This document shows positions 1 through 6,417 of a DNA stretch of 6,417 nt, one piece after another (the first letter of the stretch is position 1; each line of letters starts with the position of its first letter). Below the pieces are notes generated by a model. It did no database searches. It was given only the letters and a program-made list of their open reading frames with translations, and was not told where the DNA came from. Position numbers and translations under genes: made by a program. Source of the DNA: CAZTDD01 sp964612675 (GTDB lineage: Bacteria; Hinthialibacterota; Hinthialibacteria; Hinthialibacterales; JAKPRU01); contig CAZTDD010000210.1 of the NCBI GenBank assembly GCA_964612675.1, positions 1 to 6,417 on the forward strand, written 5' to 3'.

Positions 1-1
1 T

Positions 2-142
2 ATGGAAGAATTCGACGCCCCCTATGAATACCGTTTCCTCCTCCGCAAGCCACGTACGATAACGGATTGGTGGAGGGAAAAACAGCGGAGAGATTTGGCA
101 AGAAATGGATATGAAACAAGAGAAGATTCGGAGAGCAAGTAA
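2..142 (+). CDS. Partial CDS, C-terminal end of an unidentified protein (5' end outside window)
   Basis: A plus-strand frame is open from the left edge to a TAA at 140-142 and gives 46 residues from the ATG at position 2. That ATG lies at the window edge, so it may be an internal methionine of a longer gene rather than the start; no ribosome binding site can be seen. The peptide is strongly charged, with an aromatic and basic middle (YEYRFLLRKP, then TDWWREKQRRDL) and a hydrophilic tail ending in ESK. This resembles the soluble tail of a larger protein, and there is no membrane segment or motif I recognise. The other two plus-strand frames close within about 60 bases, which mildly favours this one. 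It converges on the large helicase gene, with its stop 79 bp from that gene's stop, so the two are not in one operon. It could be a chance frame. Confidence 0.45.
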   Translation: MEEFDAPYEYRFLLRKPRTITDWWREKQRRDLARNGYETREDSESK

Positions 143-221
143 CGATGCGATGGTCACTTTCAGCCGGGCGACTGCGAAAGTTGCGGGTGCGTGAATCCCT
201 ATTACGATCAAGAGAGGAGAA
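143..221. other. Convergent intergenic spacer, possible weak terminator
   Basis: These 79 bases separate the stop of the plus-strand frame from the stop of the large minus-strand gene. The only structure I see is a short hyphenated dyad, ACTTTC at 156-161 and GAAAGT at 176-181, with a GC-rich 14-base loop. A 6-bp stem with no following T-run on either strand is a poor intrinsic terminator, so I do not call one. Convergent genes need termination here by some means, possibly Rho-dependent. Confidence 0.4.
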
Positions 222-3200
222 TCACGGCAGCCTTACAGCTTCACCATCCACGACACACCGTCCTTGGTCCCGGAGGATTTCGATGGCCCTCTCAATGAGT
301 GAACTCGATTTTTGGGCAACGCGCTTGAATCCGAAACAGCGCGCGGTTTCGCGAATCAGGTCCCCACGGGGAAGACTGATCTGCTGTTCAAGTATCGCCC
401 AAGCCGCGTTGGCAATTTCTTCGGGCGCGATTTCGTCCATACTGCGTTCATTGGAGCCGTCTTCTGACACTCGGAACTCGCGATACGCTGAAGGATCTTG
501 TTTCGCCTTCCACAAAAACAGGGGTTTCCCTTTTTCAGATTCCACAATGACGTTTTTGGGAATCAGTTCAGCGATTCGATCTTGGATCTGTTGACTGGCG
601 CGCGAGATATCCCAGTGTTGACTGATGTAGCGCACAACTCGCGAAAACGATACCGGTGCTTCCGCCTCGACAATATTCGCGATTTGTCGCCGGATCATGT
701 TGTTTGCTTTAGATTCGTAAAAACTATCGCGATTGCCGACAACCTCGAAATATCTGTAAGGCTTGTAATCAACCATTCCTGTTAACGGAACGGGCGATTC
801 GGATTCGGCATCGAGCGCACTCTCAAATGTGGCGGTTGGAGATTGACTCTCCGGCTTACTGTCGGACTGCGATGTTGTTTCTTTGAATTCGGACCGAGTA
901 TGTGTCTGTCCTGATGAGTCCTTCGATTCTCGCGCAGCTTCTCGAAGAGCTTTTTCAACCTTTGTGATCTCACCTCCACGGTTTTGGAACCAATCCGTCG
1001 ACCAGATTCGATGTAGATTCCAGCCCAAGCCCCGGAGAACGTTTTCCCGGAGACGGTCGCGGTCTCGGGCCACAAGCGTGCTGTGATACATAGCGCCGTC
1101 ACATTCAATGCCGAGGATGTATCTTCCCGGATCCTCAGGATCACAAACTGCCAAATCGATCCGATAGCCGGAACAGCCGACCTGAGAGTGCACGGTCCAA
1201 CCTCGATCGGTAAGCGCTTGACAAACATCCTGTTCAAACGGGGATTCAAAATCGGCCCCGTAACTTGACGTGACGGCCTCTGCTATCGCCTGCGGACCCC
1301 GCTCCGCATAATCCAAATACGTCTTCAGGTGTTCCACCCCCACCGATCGCGTCCGGCTGAGGTCAATCTGGTCTGACCGTAGGCTGGTAAATATAAGGGC
1401 CTGTTCTCTCGCACGCGTGATAGCCACATTCAGGCGTCTCTCGCCACCTTCACGGTTCAGCGGACCGAAGTTCATCGAGACTCGACCCTGCTGATCGGGG
1501 CCGTAACAGACAGACAGCATGATGACATCCCGTTCGTCTCCCTGGACGTTCTCCAGATTCTTTACAAATACCGGCTCCCCGGAATCATAGGAGAAATGGG
1601 GATCGATCTCGGGATAATCTCTCCGGGCTTTCTCCAACAAATCTTCAATCCGTCTCTGCTGAGCGAGATTGAAGGTGACAATGCCGATGGAACGGTCACA
1701 GTTGCCGGGGTCCCGAAGACGACGGACTACTTCATCAACGACCGCTTCCGCCTCCAGTTTGTTTGTTCGGCTTCGACCTTTGTCGTAAATCCCGTTTTCC
1801 AAATATCGAAACTCCACTCCCAAACGATTTGACCGCGCTTCGGCGGAGGGAAATGTAATCAGACGATTTCCGTAATAATGATAATTACTGAAGGCGATGA
1901 GGTTCTCGTGGCGGCTGCGATAATGCCACTTCAGGTAATTCTGCGGCAGTCCGGACGCGACAGTTTCATCCAAAATACTCTCCAGGTCGTCCAAATCCGG
2001 CTCATCGTCAATCTGAAACTCGTCTTGCTCATCAACCTTCTGAAAGAAATTCGTCGGCGGAAGCTGCTTGCTGTCTCCCACGACAATTACTTGCGATCCA
2101 CGCCCGATGGCCCCTATCGCATCCCACACAGGAATCTGAGACGCTTCGTCGAATACGACCACATCGAACGGAGGAAGCTCGACATCCAAGAATTGTGCAA
2201 CCGACAACGGACTCATCAAGAAACAGGGTTTGATTCGTGGAAGGAGTGTCTTTAGCTGTTTACACAGTGTTCGGACCGAAAGATGGCGACGTTTCTTTTT
2301 GATTTCTTTGCGGAGTATACCTAGTTCGGATGTCCCTATGTGGGGAACGGCCGGATTGGGAACCTGCTCAGAGAGTCGCGAATGGACAACGCTTCGTGAC
2401 AGGCCGATCACTTCGTCATCCGTGGATCTGAATTCCCGTATCTTGCGCCGATGGTCAGGACTGTAAAAATTCTCGAGTTCGGGCGACTCCCTAACGATTT
2501 CCTGATACCACCAACGATAGAATGAATGCTCGAATACGGGATAAAGTTCACCCGATGCGATGTCGCCACGCTCATACGTGTCGATCAAAGGTCCGAGTCC
2601 GCTGTCCAGAGCGGCTTTTCTTGCACGCACGTAACCGCACCAATTCGGCAGAAGCCCTAAAGAAGAAATCCAGGTTTCGAGAGTTGTAGCGACCGTCTCG
2701 AGATAATTTAGGGTACTCGGTTTTCCCAGCGCGATGGTCGTGTCAAGGACAAGAATTTCTCTCAGTTGATCCTGGCTTTCGCACATTGCTTTCCACTGGT
2801 TCCTGATGGAATTCAGTGTCAGGCCGAGGCCTGAATCCGGTACGATTTGGCTGCGCAGACTTGTCGCGAGTGCCATCCACCGACGCTGTGTCTCCACAAC
2901 AGAATCCATACTCTCGCTGGGAATACGAGGCCAAAGCGAACGAAACTCATCCGTCCAGTCCACGAGGCGCTGAATCTGCTCCCAGTCCGCTTCTCCGTCC
3001 TGCCAGAGCATCCCCAGCGTGGTCGTCGCCGTATTGCCGGCCTTATCCAATTTTGATTGTTCCTCGTTGATCGCCAGAGCATCTTCGACGAGCCGCAGTA
3101 ATTCAGCCTTCCGGGGCAGTTTCTTTTTGTGACAGAACTCTTTCAGTTTCCGGCGTGCCCGCCAACTATGAAACCAGGAAAAAGGCGGTTTTGTCCGGAG

Positions 3201-6200
3201 AGATTTCTCTAAGTATTGATGGGGCTTTATAAGATCTGTCTGTAAAACGTCTTCTCGAAACGTTTCGAATAATTCCGTACGTAGCGTGTTCCGCCTCTTC
3301 CCGCCGGCTATCCAGGATTCAATCCGATTCTTTAAAATGTCCCATTGAGGTTCGCTCAAGAGCGTTTCTGTAGGCACAGGGGAATCGAGCAACAGGTTGG
3401 CGAGTCTCGCCACGGTTTCCAGATCATTCCTGCTCCATCCTTGAGACGGTATTGCCAATTCATCCGCGCAAGAAGCGATCAATTCTTGTATTTGCCTGAC
3501 GAGAGCTGCCAATTCATTGCTTTTCGATTTAATTTCCGACTCTGTATCGAGACTCCATTTGTCTAAATTGGCAGCACGCCACGGGTGACTGGTTACTTCT
3601 CCAGTCGCTTCAGCTGCCGCGATTAGTCCTTTCACCGTGTCGTTCAGACCATTCCAGGTTTCTTCTGACGGCCTTCCGTTTGTTCCGAAATCAATTGGAA
3701 CATGAGGCGTATCGCGGTGTGCGATCAATTTCGAGAGAGCGTGAAAAGCACTGCCCCCGGGGACTCGATCCGTCCCCAGCGTTTGGACATACTTGTTCAG
3801 CGATTCGCGAAGCGCGGCCAAGCGTTTGGCTTTCCGTTCCCACGCGGCTTCGGCTGCTGTTCTGGATACGCGCAAAGAGTCTTCTAATTGAGCAAAAACT
3901 TTTCGCTTATCCGTTTTATTTGAGTGCAGTTCCAGGCAGAACGGCCCCAAACCGACTTCGCATAGCCTGTGATGAACCACATTTAATGCGGCCATTTTCT
4001 CGGATACGAACAACACGCGTTTCCCTTCTGCAAGGCATTGGGCGATAATGTTCGTAATCGTCTGCGATTTGCCGGTACCCGGCGGCCCTTCTAGTACAAA
4101 ATTCTTTCCCCGGGTCGCGGCCATTACCGACGCCAGCTGCGATGAATCTGCATCAAGCGGACAGTAGATGTTCTCGGGCGAATACTCTTCATCCAACCGC
4201 GATTCATCGGGAAACCCCGTACCGTCGCTGAAGGCCTCTGAAGGTCTTTCGACGAGGTACTTAATCACAGAGTTCTCCAAAAACGTGCCGAAATGCTCCT
4301 CCAAATCATGCCACAAAAGGAACTTCGTAAACGAGAAATGTCCGACATAGGCTATTTCTTGTACCTCCCAACGGTCGATTTCCAGGATTTTCTCGCGGAA
4401 AACATGAAAAACCTTCGGGATGTCTATTCCCGAATCGTCCCCAGGCAGTGGGTCCAAACCCTCAATAATGAGTCCAAAATCGGTCTCCAATTTTCGTAGT
4501 AAGGTTACATTGATCCGTGGTTCTTCATCCAATAAAGAAAGACGGAATCCTTCTCGAATAGATGATCGCTGGAGCTCCAGGGGCAAGAGAATAAGCGGCG
4601 CCAAACGTTCCAAATTGCTTGCCTCACTCTCATACCATTTCAGAAATCCTATGGCGATATAGAGAGTGTTGGCTCCACCCTCCTCAAGGCTGGAGCGCTC
4701 TTCTCGATAGATTTCGAGAAGACGACGATCCAATTCGTCGGAAGTGAGCGATGTGTGTAACCGTTTGGCTTCCATCTCCTCAAGAAGGAATGCCTCCACA
4801 GGATCTGTTCCTGTGCTTCTCATGTATAATTCCGGATCGCGCGGGTCTCGCTCGTCCATTATTTGGGGCCGAGGAAAGACTCTAAATGACTCATTTCCAG
4901 CGAGCAAATCCTCTAATCTCGGCAAATCAGGACAGAAGATTTGAAAGGTTTTCTTCGTTTCCTTGAAATTCAGAAGACGATTTCGTAAGGACAAGTCCAG
5001 CAACTTTCGTTTCCATCGTTCGACCCGTTCGGGAGGAGTCTCTTTCTCTTCCACCGGAGGCGATTCTCCGTTTTCTTCTTCGGGCACGATCTTTTGTTCG
5101 GGGACTTCCGGTCGTTCAATCGCAGGCTGTTCCAGGGGAGATGGAGGCACAGCTGTTGCCGCGCTTGTTAAATCGGACGTTGTCAGGTCGGCACTTCCCC
5201 ATGCTGTACGGATTCGTACCGGTCGAATTCGGTTGTTACGTGCGGATTTGATATCTACGGCATACAGAAATCGTTCTTCGTCCTGAAGATAGCGGCGGGC
5301 CTGTCGTTCGGCTTGTTCGAATGTCACCCCCTTACCTGAAGTCAACGCCGTGGACTCGAACACAACGATATGACCGAAATCGGATCGCTTTCGTATCCGC
5401 ACGACATCATCGACACACGGTTCATGAAAGCACTCGTCAACCAGCCAGGCTCCGACAAATGCGTGTCCTTTGATTAAGAACACGAGGGGGTGAAGTCCTA
5501 TCTGTTCCAGGCATGCGGCAACAAAACTCGCCAGATCCAAACAGGTTCCCATTCGAGTATGACGAATCTGATCCGGGGTCCGAATTTTCTGCCCTTCTTG
5601 TTCAAAACTGGCCGGCGGGTTGATATAGGAGATATCCAGGTCTTGGATGGCTCGATACGTTGCATCAACTAGTTGCCGCACGCGTTCCGGGCCGCCGATC
5701 TGATAGCCGGAAAGTGACGGATCGCCGGTCAATTCACGCGCTTTATCTCTAATTGCGGTGAGAACCTCTTGAATGGCCGGATGATTCGGAAATACGAAGG
5801 CGGCCAGAATCTCGGGCAAAGACTCGCTGCCACCCCATTCGTTGTACGCCAGCAACTCGAACGGAAACGAACTCCGGTAAATTTGCTCCTGTTCCTTGCC
5901 GAGTTGAACGTGTAACAGTCCGCTCTCTCGTTCGGTCAGGTTAATGAGATATTCCGGCGAAAGAGAAATATCGACATGCTGAAGACGATAAGTGCTGCGG
6001 GGTGGGATCTTCGCGATCTTCGTCTGCCATGAGGCAGATACCCCAGGTTCTCCCCAGACATGCAGATCGATGTCCTCAAAAGTCTCGTCCCCTTCGTTGT
6101 TTATTTTTAGCGTCCTGACAAATGGAACGTCGTTTTGCTGAAGCGCGTAGTTCACGCGTTTTTCATATTCAACTTCGATCCCAACTTGATGCGCTGCTTC

Positions 6201-6233
6201 CGCTCGATCATCCCAATCATCGGTTGACATCAT
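222..6233 (-). CDS. DUF4011 / SF1 helicase / Vsr-like nuclease / DUF3320 multidomain protein
   Basis: This 2003-residue protein is predicted to be a cytoplasmic ATP-dependent nucleic-acid translocase joined to a nuclease; I see no signal peptide or membrane segment. Domains in order: beta-rich N-terminus (about 20-125), transglutaminase-like (140-330), acidic Pro/Glu linker (350-402), DUF4011-type (403-665), SF1 helicase core (690-1645), Vsr/MTES_1575-like nuclease (1660-1765), Ser/Glu-rich linker (1766-1820) and DUF3320-type C-terminus (1838-2003). Walker A is GPPGTGKS (K722) and Walker B is DEAS (D1362, E1363). The start is ATG 6233, directly followed by ATG 6230; a GGAGG lies 5 and 8 bases upstream of them respectively, so either could be used. 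The frame is unbroken and the length is in the upper range I expect for this family. It appears to be transcribed alone in this window. By recollection, related proteins are candidate phage-defence factors; the substrate is unknown. Architecture is confident, biological role is inferred. Confidence 0.96.
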   Translation of the reverse strand: MMSTDDWDDRAEAAHQVGIEVEYEKRVNYALQQNDVPFVRTLKINNEGDETFEDIDLHVWGEPGVSASWQTKIAKIPPRSTYRLQHVDISLSPEYLINLTERESGLLHVQLGKEQEQIYRSSFPFELLAYNEWGGSESLPEILAAFVFPNHPAIQEVLTAIRDKARELTGDPSLSGYQIGGPERVRQLVDATYRAIQDLDISYINPPASFEQEGQKIRTPDQIRHTRMGTCLDLASFVAACLEQIGLHPLVFLIKGHAFVGAWLVDECFHEPCVDDVVRIRKRSDFGHIVVFESTALTSGKGVTFEQAERQARRYLQDEERFLYAVDIKSARNNRIRPVRIRTAWGSADLTTSDLTSAATAVPPSPLEQPAIERPEVPEQKIVPEEENGESPPVEEKETPPERVERWKRKLLDLSLRNRLLNFKETKKTFQIFCPDLPRLEDLLAGNESFRVFPRPQIMDERDPRDPELYMRSTGTDPVEAFLLEEMEAKRLHTSLTSDELDRRLLEIYREERSSLEEGGANTLYIAIGFLKWYESEASNLERLAPLILLPLELQRSSIREGFRLSLLDEEPRINVTLLRKLETDFGLIIEGLDPLPGDDSGIDIPKVFHVFREKILEIDRWEVQEIAYVGHFSFTKFLLWHDLEEHFGTFLENSVIKYLVERPSEAFSDGTGFPDESRLDEEYSPENIYCPLDADSSQLASVMAATRGKNFVLEGPPGTGKSQTITNIIAQCLAEGKRVLFVSEKMAALNVVHHRLCEVGLGPFCLELHSNKTDKRKVFAQLEDSLRVSRTAAEAAWERKAKRLAALRESLNKYVQTLGTDRVPGGSAFHALSKLIAHRDTPHVPIDFGTNGRPSEETWNGLNDTVKGLIAAAEATGEVTSHPWRAANLDKWSLDTESEIKSKSNELAALVRQIQELIASCADELAIPSQGWSRNDLETVARLANLLLDSPVPTETLLSEPQWDILKNRIESWIAGGKRRNTLRTELFETFREDVLQTDLIKPHQYLEKSLRTKPPFSWFHSWRARRKLKEFCHKKKLPRKAELLRLVEDALAINEEQSKLDKAGNTATTTLGMLWQDGEADWEQIQRLVDWTDEFRSLWPRIPSESMDSVVETQRRWMALATSLRSQIVPDSGLGLTLNSIRNQWKAMCESQDQLREILVLDTTIALGKPSTLNYLETVATTLETWISSLGLLPNWCGYVRARKAALDSGLGPLIDTYERGDIASGELYPVFEHSFYRWWYQEIVRESPELENFYSPDHRRKIREFRSTDDEVIGLSRSVVHSRLSEQVPNPAVPHIGTSELGILRKEIKKKRRHLSVRTLCKQLKTLLPRIKPCFLMSPLSVAQFLDVELPPFDVVVFDEASQIPVWDAIGAIGRGSQVIVVGDSKQLPPTNFFQKVDEQDEFQIDDEPDLDDLESILDETVASGLPQNYLKWHYRSRHENLIAFSNYHYYGNRLITFPSAEARSNRLGVEFRYLENGIYDKGRSRTNKLEAEAVVDEVVRRLRDPGNCDRSIGIVTFNLAQQRRIEDLLEKARRDYPEIDPHFSYDSGEPVFVKNLENVQGDERDVIMLSVCYGPDQQGRVSMNFGPLNREGGERRLNVAITRAREQALIFTSLRSDQIDLSRTRSVGVEHLKTYLDYAERGPQAIAEAVTSSYGADFESPFEQDVCQALTDRGWTVHSQVGCSGYRIDLAVCDPEDPGRYILGIECDGAMYHSTLVARDRDRLRENVLRGLGWNLHRIWSTDWFQNRGGEITKVEKALREAARESKDSSGQTHTRSEFKETTSQSDSKPESQSPTATFESALDAESESPVPLTGMVDYKPYRYFEVVGNRDSFYESKANNMIRRQIANIVEAEAPVSFSRVVRYISQHWDISRASQQIQDRIAELIPKNVIVESEKGKPLFLWKAKQDPSAYREFRVSEDGSNERSMDEIAPEEIANAAWAILEQQISLPRGDLIRETARCFGFKRVAQKSSSLIERAIEILRDQGRCVVDGEAVRLP
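225..722 (-). other. Protein region: DUF3320-type C-terminus, two winged-helix-like copies (residues about 1838-2003)
   Basis: Two consecutive segments share one plan: helix, short loop, helix, recognition-like helix and a beta wing. The first (about 1843-1910) contains IVEAEAPVSFSRVVRYIS and RASQQIQDRIAELI and ends in a PLFLW strand. The second (about 1936-2002) contains ILEQQISLPRGDLIRETA, GFKRVAQKSSSLIERAIEI and a CVVDGEAVRL wing. The first matches the DUF3320 region that commonly closes this family. Winged helices suggest DNA binding or protein docking. The preceding Ser/Thr/Glu/Gln-rich linker (1766-1820) is probably disordered. Confidence 0.7.
939..1256 (-). other. Protein region: Vsr/MTES_1575-like PD-(D/E)XK endonuclease (residues about 1660-1765)
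   Basis: FESPFEQDV (E1667), then YRIDLAV (D1693), then LGIECDGAMYH (E1710, C1711, D1712, H1717), and finally the strand-helix segment WNLHRIWSTDWF match the very-short-patch-repair-like restriction endonuclease fold often annotated REase_MTES_1575. The PD-(D/E)XK core reads D1693 then E-x-D, with D1712 where a lysine usually stands; this substitution is normal in this family as I know it. The key acidic residues are preserved, so it is predicted to cut nucleic acid, with the fused helicase presumably feeding it substrate. Confidence 0.88.
1299..4166 (-). other. Protein region: SF1 helicase core with large insertion (residues about 690-1645)
   Basis: Two RecA-like lobes can be traced by SF1 motifs: motif I GPPGTGKSQ (716-724, K722), motif Ia GKRVLFVSEKMAAL (737-750), motif II VVVFDEASQIP (D1362, E1363), motif III VVGDSKQLPPT (1384-1394), a motif IV-like HYRSRHENL (1437-1445), motif V NLENVQGDERDV (1559-1570) and motif VI LNVAITRARE (1601-1610, arginines R1607 and R1609). 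The DEAS box and the GD-x-KQLPP motif place it near the Upf1/DNA2-like SF1B group (AAA_11/AAA_12 families), which typically move 5' to 3'; whether the substrate is DNA or RNA cannot be read from sequence. About 550 mostly helical, charged residues separate motif Ia from motif II. Confidence 0.93.
4239..5027 (-). other. Protein region: DUF4011-type domain (residues about 403-665)
   Basis: The segment opens with RVERWKRKLLDLSLRNRLLNF, a hallmark of the DUF4011 family (W-x-x-K-L-L-D-L-S-x-R-N-R-L-L-N-F). Later come NTLYIAIGFLKWYE and LAPLILLPLEL, also typical of these proteins, then a stretch ending in SFTKFLLWHDLEEH. It sits directly before the ATPase core, as is usual for the family. Its biochemical role is not known to me. 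The preceding acidic, proline-rich linker (residues 350-402) probably lets the N-terminal protease-like module move independently. Confidence 0.85.
5244..5816 (-). other. Protein region: transglutaminase/cysteine-protease-like domain (residues about 140-330)
   Basis: The motif MGTCLDLASFVAACLEQIG, followed by GHAFVGAWL, is the classic arrangement of a transglutaminase-like (papain-like fold) domain, with nucleophile C231 starting a helix and H257 on the following strand. The third catalytic residue is less certain: E293 in VVFESTALT is my first choice, with D275 or D276 as alternatives. Prokaryotic members of this superfamily are usually proteases or peptide-processing enzymes rather than true transglutaminases. 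The preserved Cys and His suggest activity, but a purely structural role is possible. Confidence 0.75.
5859..6176 (-). other. Protein region: N-terminal beta-rich domain (residues about 20-125)
   Basis: This region alternates hydrophobic and polar residues in short strands, with turns such as NNEGDE and WGEPGV and few predicted helices. The pattern (FVRTLKINNEGDE, then LHVWGEPGVSASW, then IPPRSTYRL) resembles an immunoglobulin-like beta sandwich. Such a domain at the N-terminus of a DUF4011 helicase would most likely serve in binding or recognition. The fold assignment is inferred from pattern only. Confidence 0.5.
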
Positions 6234-6237
6234 CCAA

Positions 6238-6243
6238 ACCTCC
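6238..6243 (-). promoter_or_regulatory. Shine-Dalgarno sequence of the helicase-nuclease gene
   Basis: Read on the minus strand this is GGAGGT, a strong match to the anti-16S sequence. The GGAGG core ends 5 bases before the ATG at 6233 and 8 bases before the adjacent ATG at 6230. It fixes the translation start to this ATG pair and leaves the second ATG with the more usual spacing. Confidence 0.85.
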
Positions 6244-6291
6244 GTTGATCAAGCACGCCGGTCTTGTCTGTCTTTGAACGCAAGAAAACAA

Positions 6292-6365
6292 CGTTGGGGA
6301 GAAGGCAATCAGAACGAAAAAAGATCAATCACAAAATCAACATAGACTCACGATTCTCCCCGACG
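6292..6365. repeat. Hyphenated inverted repeat upstream of the large gene (12-base arms)
   Basis: The arms are CGTTGGGGAGAA at 6292-6303 and TTCTCCCCGACG at 6354-6365. They are complementary at 11 of 12 positions, and the one exception is a T-G pair as read on the plus strand. They are separated by 50 A-rich bases that hold the partial repeats ATCAATC and AATCAAC. The dyad ends about 49 bases before the Shine-Dalgarno core, so it lies where an operator or a 5' leader structure would be. It could also be the end of a small mobile element or chance. Confidence 0.5.
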
Positions 6366-6416
6366 ACTCCTGCCATACCGTGGTCCGAAATTGATAACTG
6401 CCAGTCCGCCAGGAGT
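6366..6416. repeat. Second inverted repeat adjoining the first (7-base arms)
   Basis: The arms are ACTCCTG at 6366-6372 and CAGGAGT at 6410-6416, a perfect match around a 37-base loop. It begins at the base immediately after the right arm of the 6292-6365 dyad. Seven bases over this spacing is weak on its own; the abutting position is what makes it worth recording. No -35/-10 pair I would defend is present in 6244-6417 on the minus strand. Confidence 0.3.
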
Positions 6417-6417
6417 T

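Noticed and set aside
156..181. Stem-loop ACTTTC / GAAAGT as a bidirectional terminator
   Set aside because: Only a 6-bp stem with two G/C pairs and no T-run on either strand, too weak for an intrinsic terminator call.
145..594. Plus-strand open frame of 149 codons
   Set aside because: It lies almost wholly antisense to the DUF3320-type tail of the large gene, has an Arg/Ser-rich composition typical of shadow frames, and has no recognisable motif.
782..1249. Second minus-strand frame of 155 codons
   Set aside because: It overlaps the Vsr-like nuclease region in another frame and shows a basic, low-information composition with no motif.
1878..2255. Plus-strand open frame of 125 codons
   Set aside because: It is antisense to the conserved Walker B and motif III region of the helicase; the minus-strand reading explains the sequence fully.
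3680..4048. Plus-strand open frame of 122 codons
   Set aside because: It is antisense to the start of the helicase core and its helical insertion, with no supporting start signal or family resemblance.
6310..6345. Candidate minus-strand promoter around TTGATT and TTGATC
   Set aside because: Neither hexamer has an acceptable -10 element at 16-18 bases; the downstream positions read TCGTTC and CCTTCT.
1..6417. CRISPR array, tRNA, rRNA or insertion sequence
   Set aside because: No regularly spaced direct repeats, no cloverleaf-like element and no transposase motif; coding sequence fills about 94 percent of the window.

Overview
The window is almost entirely one very large gene on the minus strand (222-6233, 2003 residues). 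It encodes a multidomain superfamily 1 (SF1) helicase-nuclease. From the N-terminus its modules are: a beta-rich domain, a transglutaminase/protease-like domain with Cys231 and His257, an acidic Pro/Glu-rich linker, a DUF4011-type region, an SF1 helicase core of the AAA_11/AAA_12 (COG1112-like) type with a very large helical insertion, a Vsr/MTES_1575-like PD-(D/E)XK nuclease, a second low-complexity linker, and a DUF3320-type C-terminus that looks like two winged-helix copies. The frame is intact and every helicase motif I could check is present, so the protein is probably functional.

Layout from left to right: 1-142 holds the end of a plus-strand frame (46 codons, probably the 3' end of a gene beginning outside the window); 143-221 is a 79-bp spacer between convergent genes; 222-6233 is the large gene; 6234-6417 is its upstream region. 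That region has a clear Shine-Dalgarno sequence (6238-6243) and two adjoining hyphenated dyads (6292-6365 and 6366-6416), but no promoter I can defend.

The organism is bacterial, judging by the Shine-Dalgarno-led long single-exon gene. Base composition is roughly balanced with mixed third-position codon use. I cannot name a phylum from the window alone.

Proteins built as DUF4011 - SF1 helicase - Vsr-like nuclease - DUF3320 have, to my recollection, been proposed as mobile-DNA or phage defence factors. The combination of ATP-driven translocation, a nuclease, DNA-binding winged helices and a protease-like N-terminus fits a self-contained sensor-effector. This defence role is inference: no other defence gene is visible, and the flanks are too short to show context.
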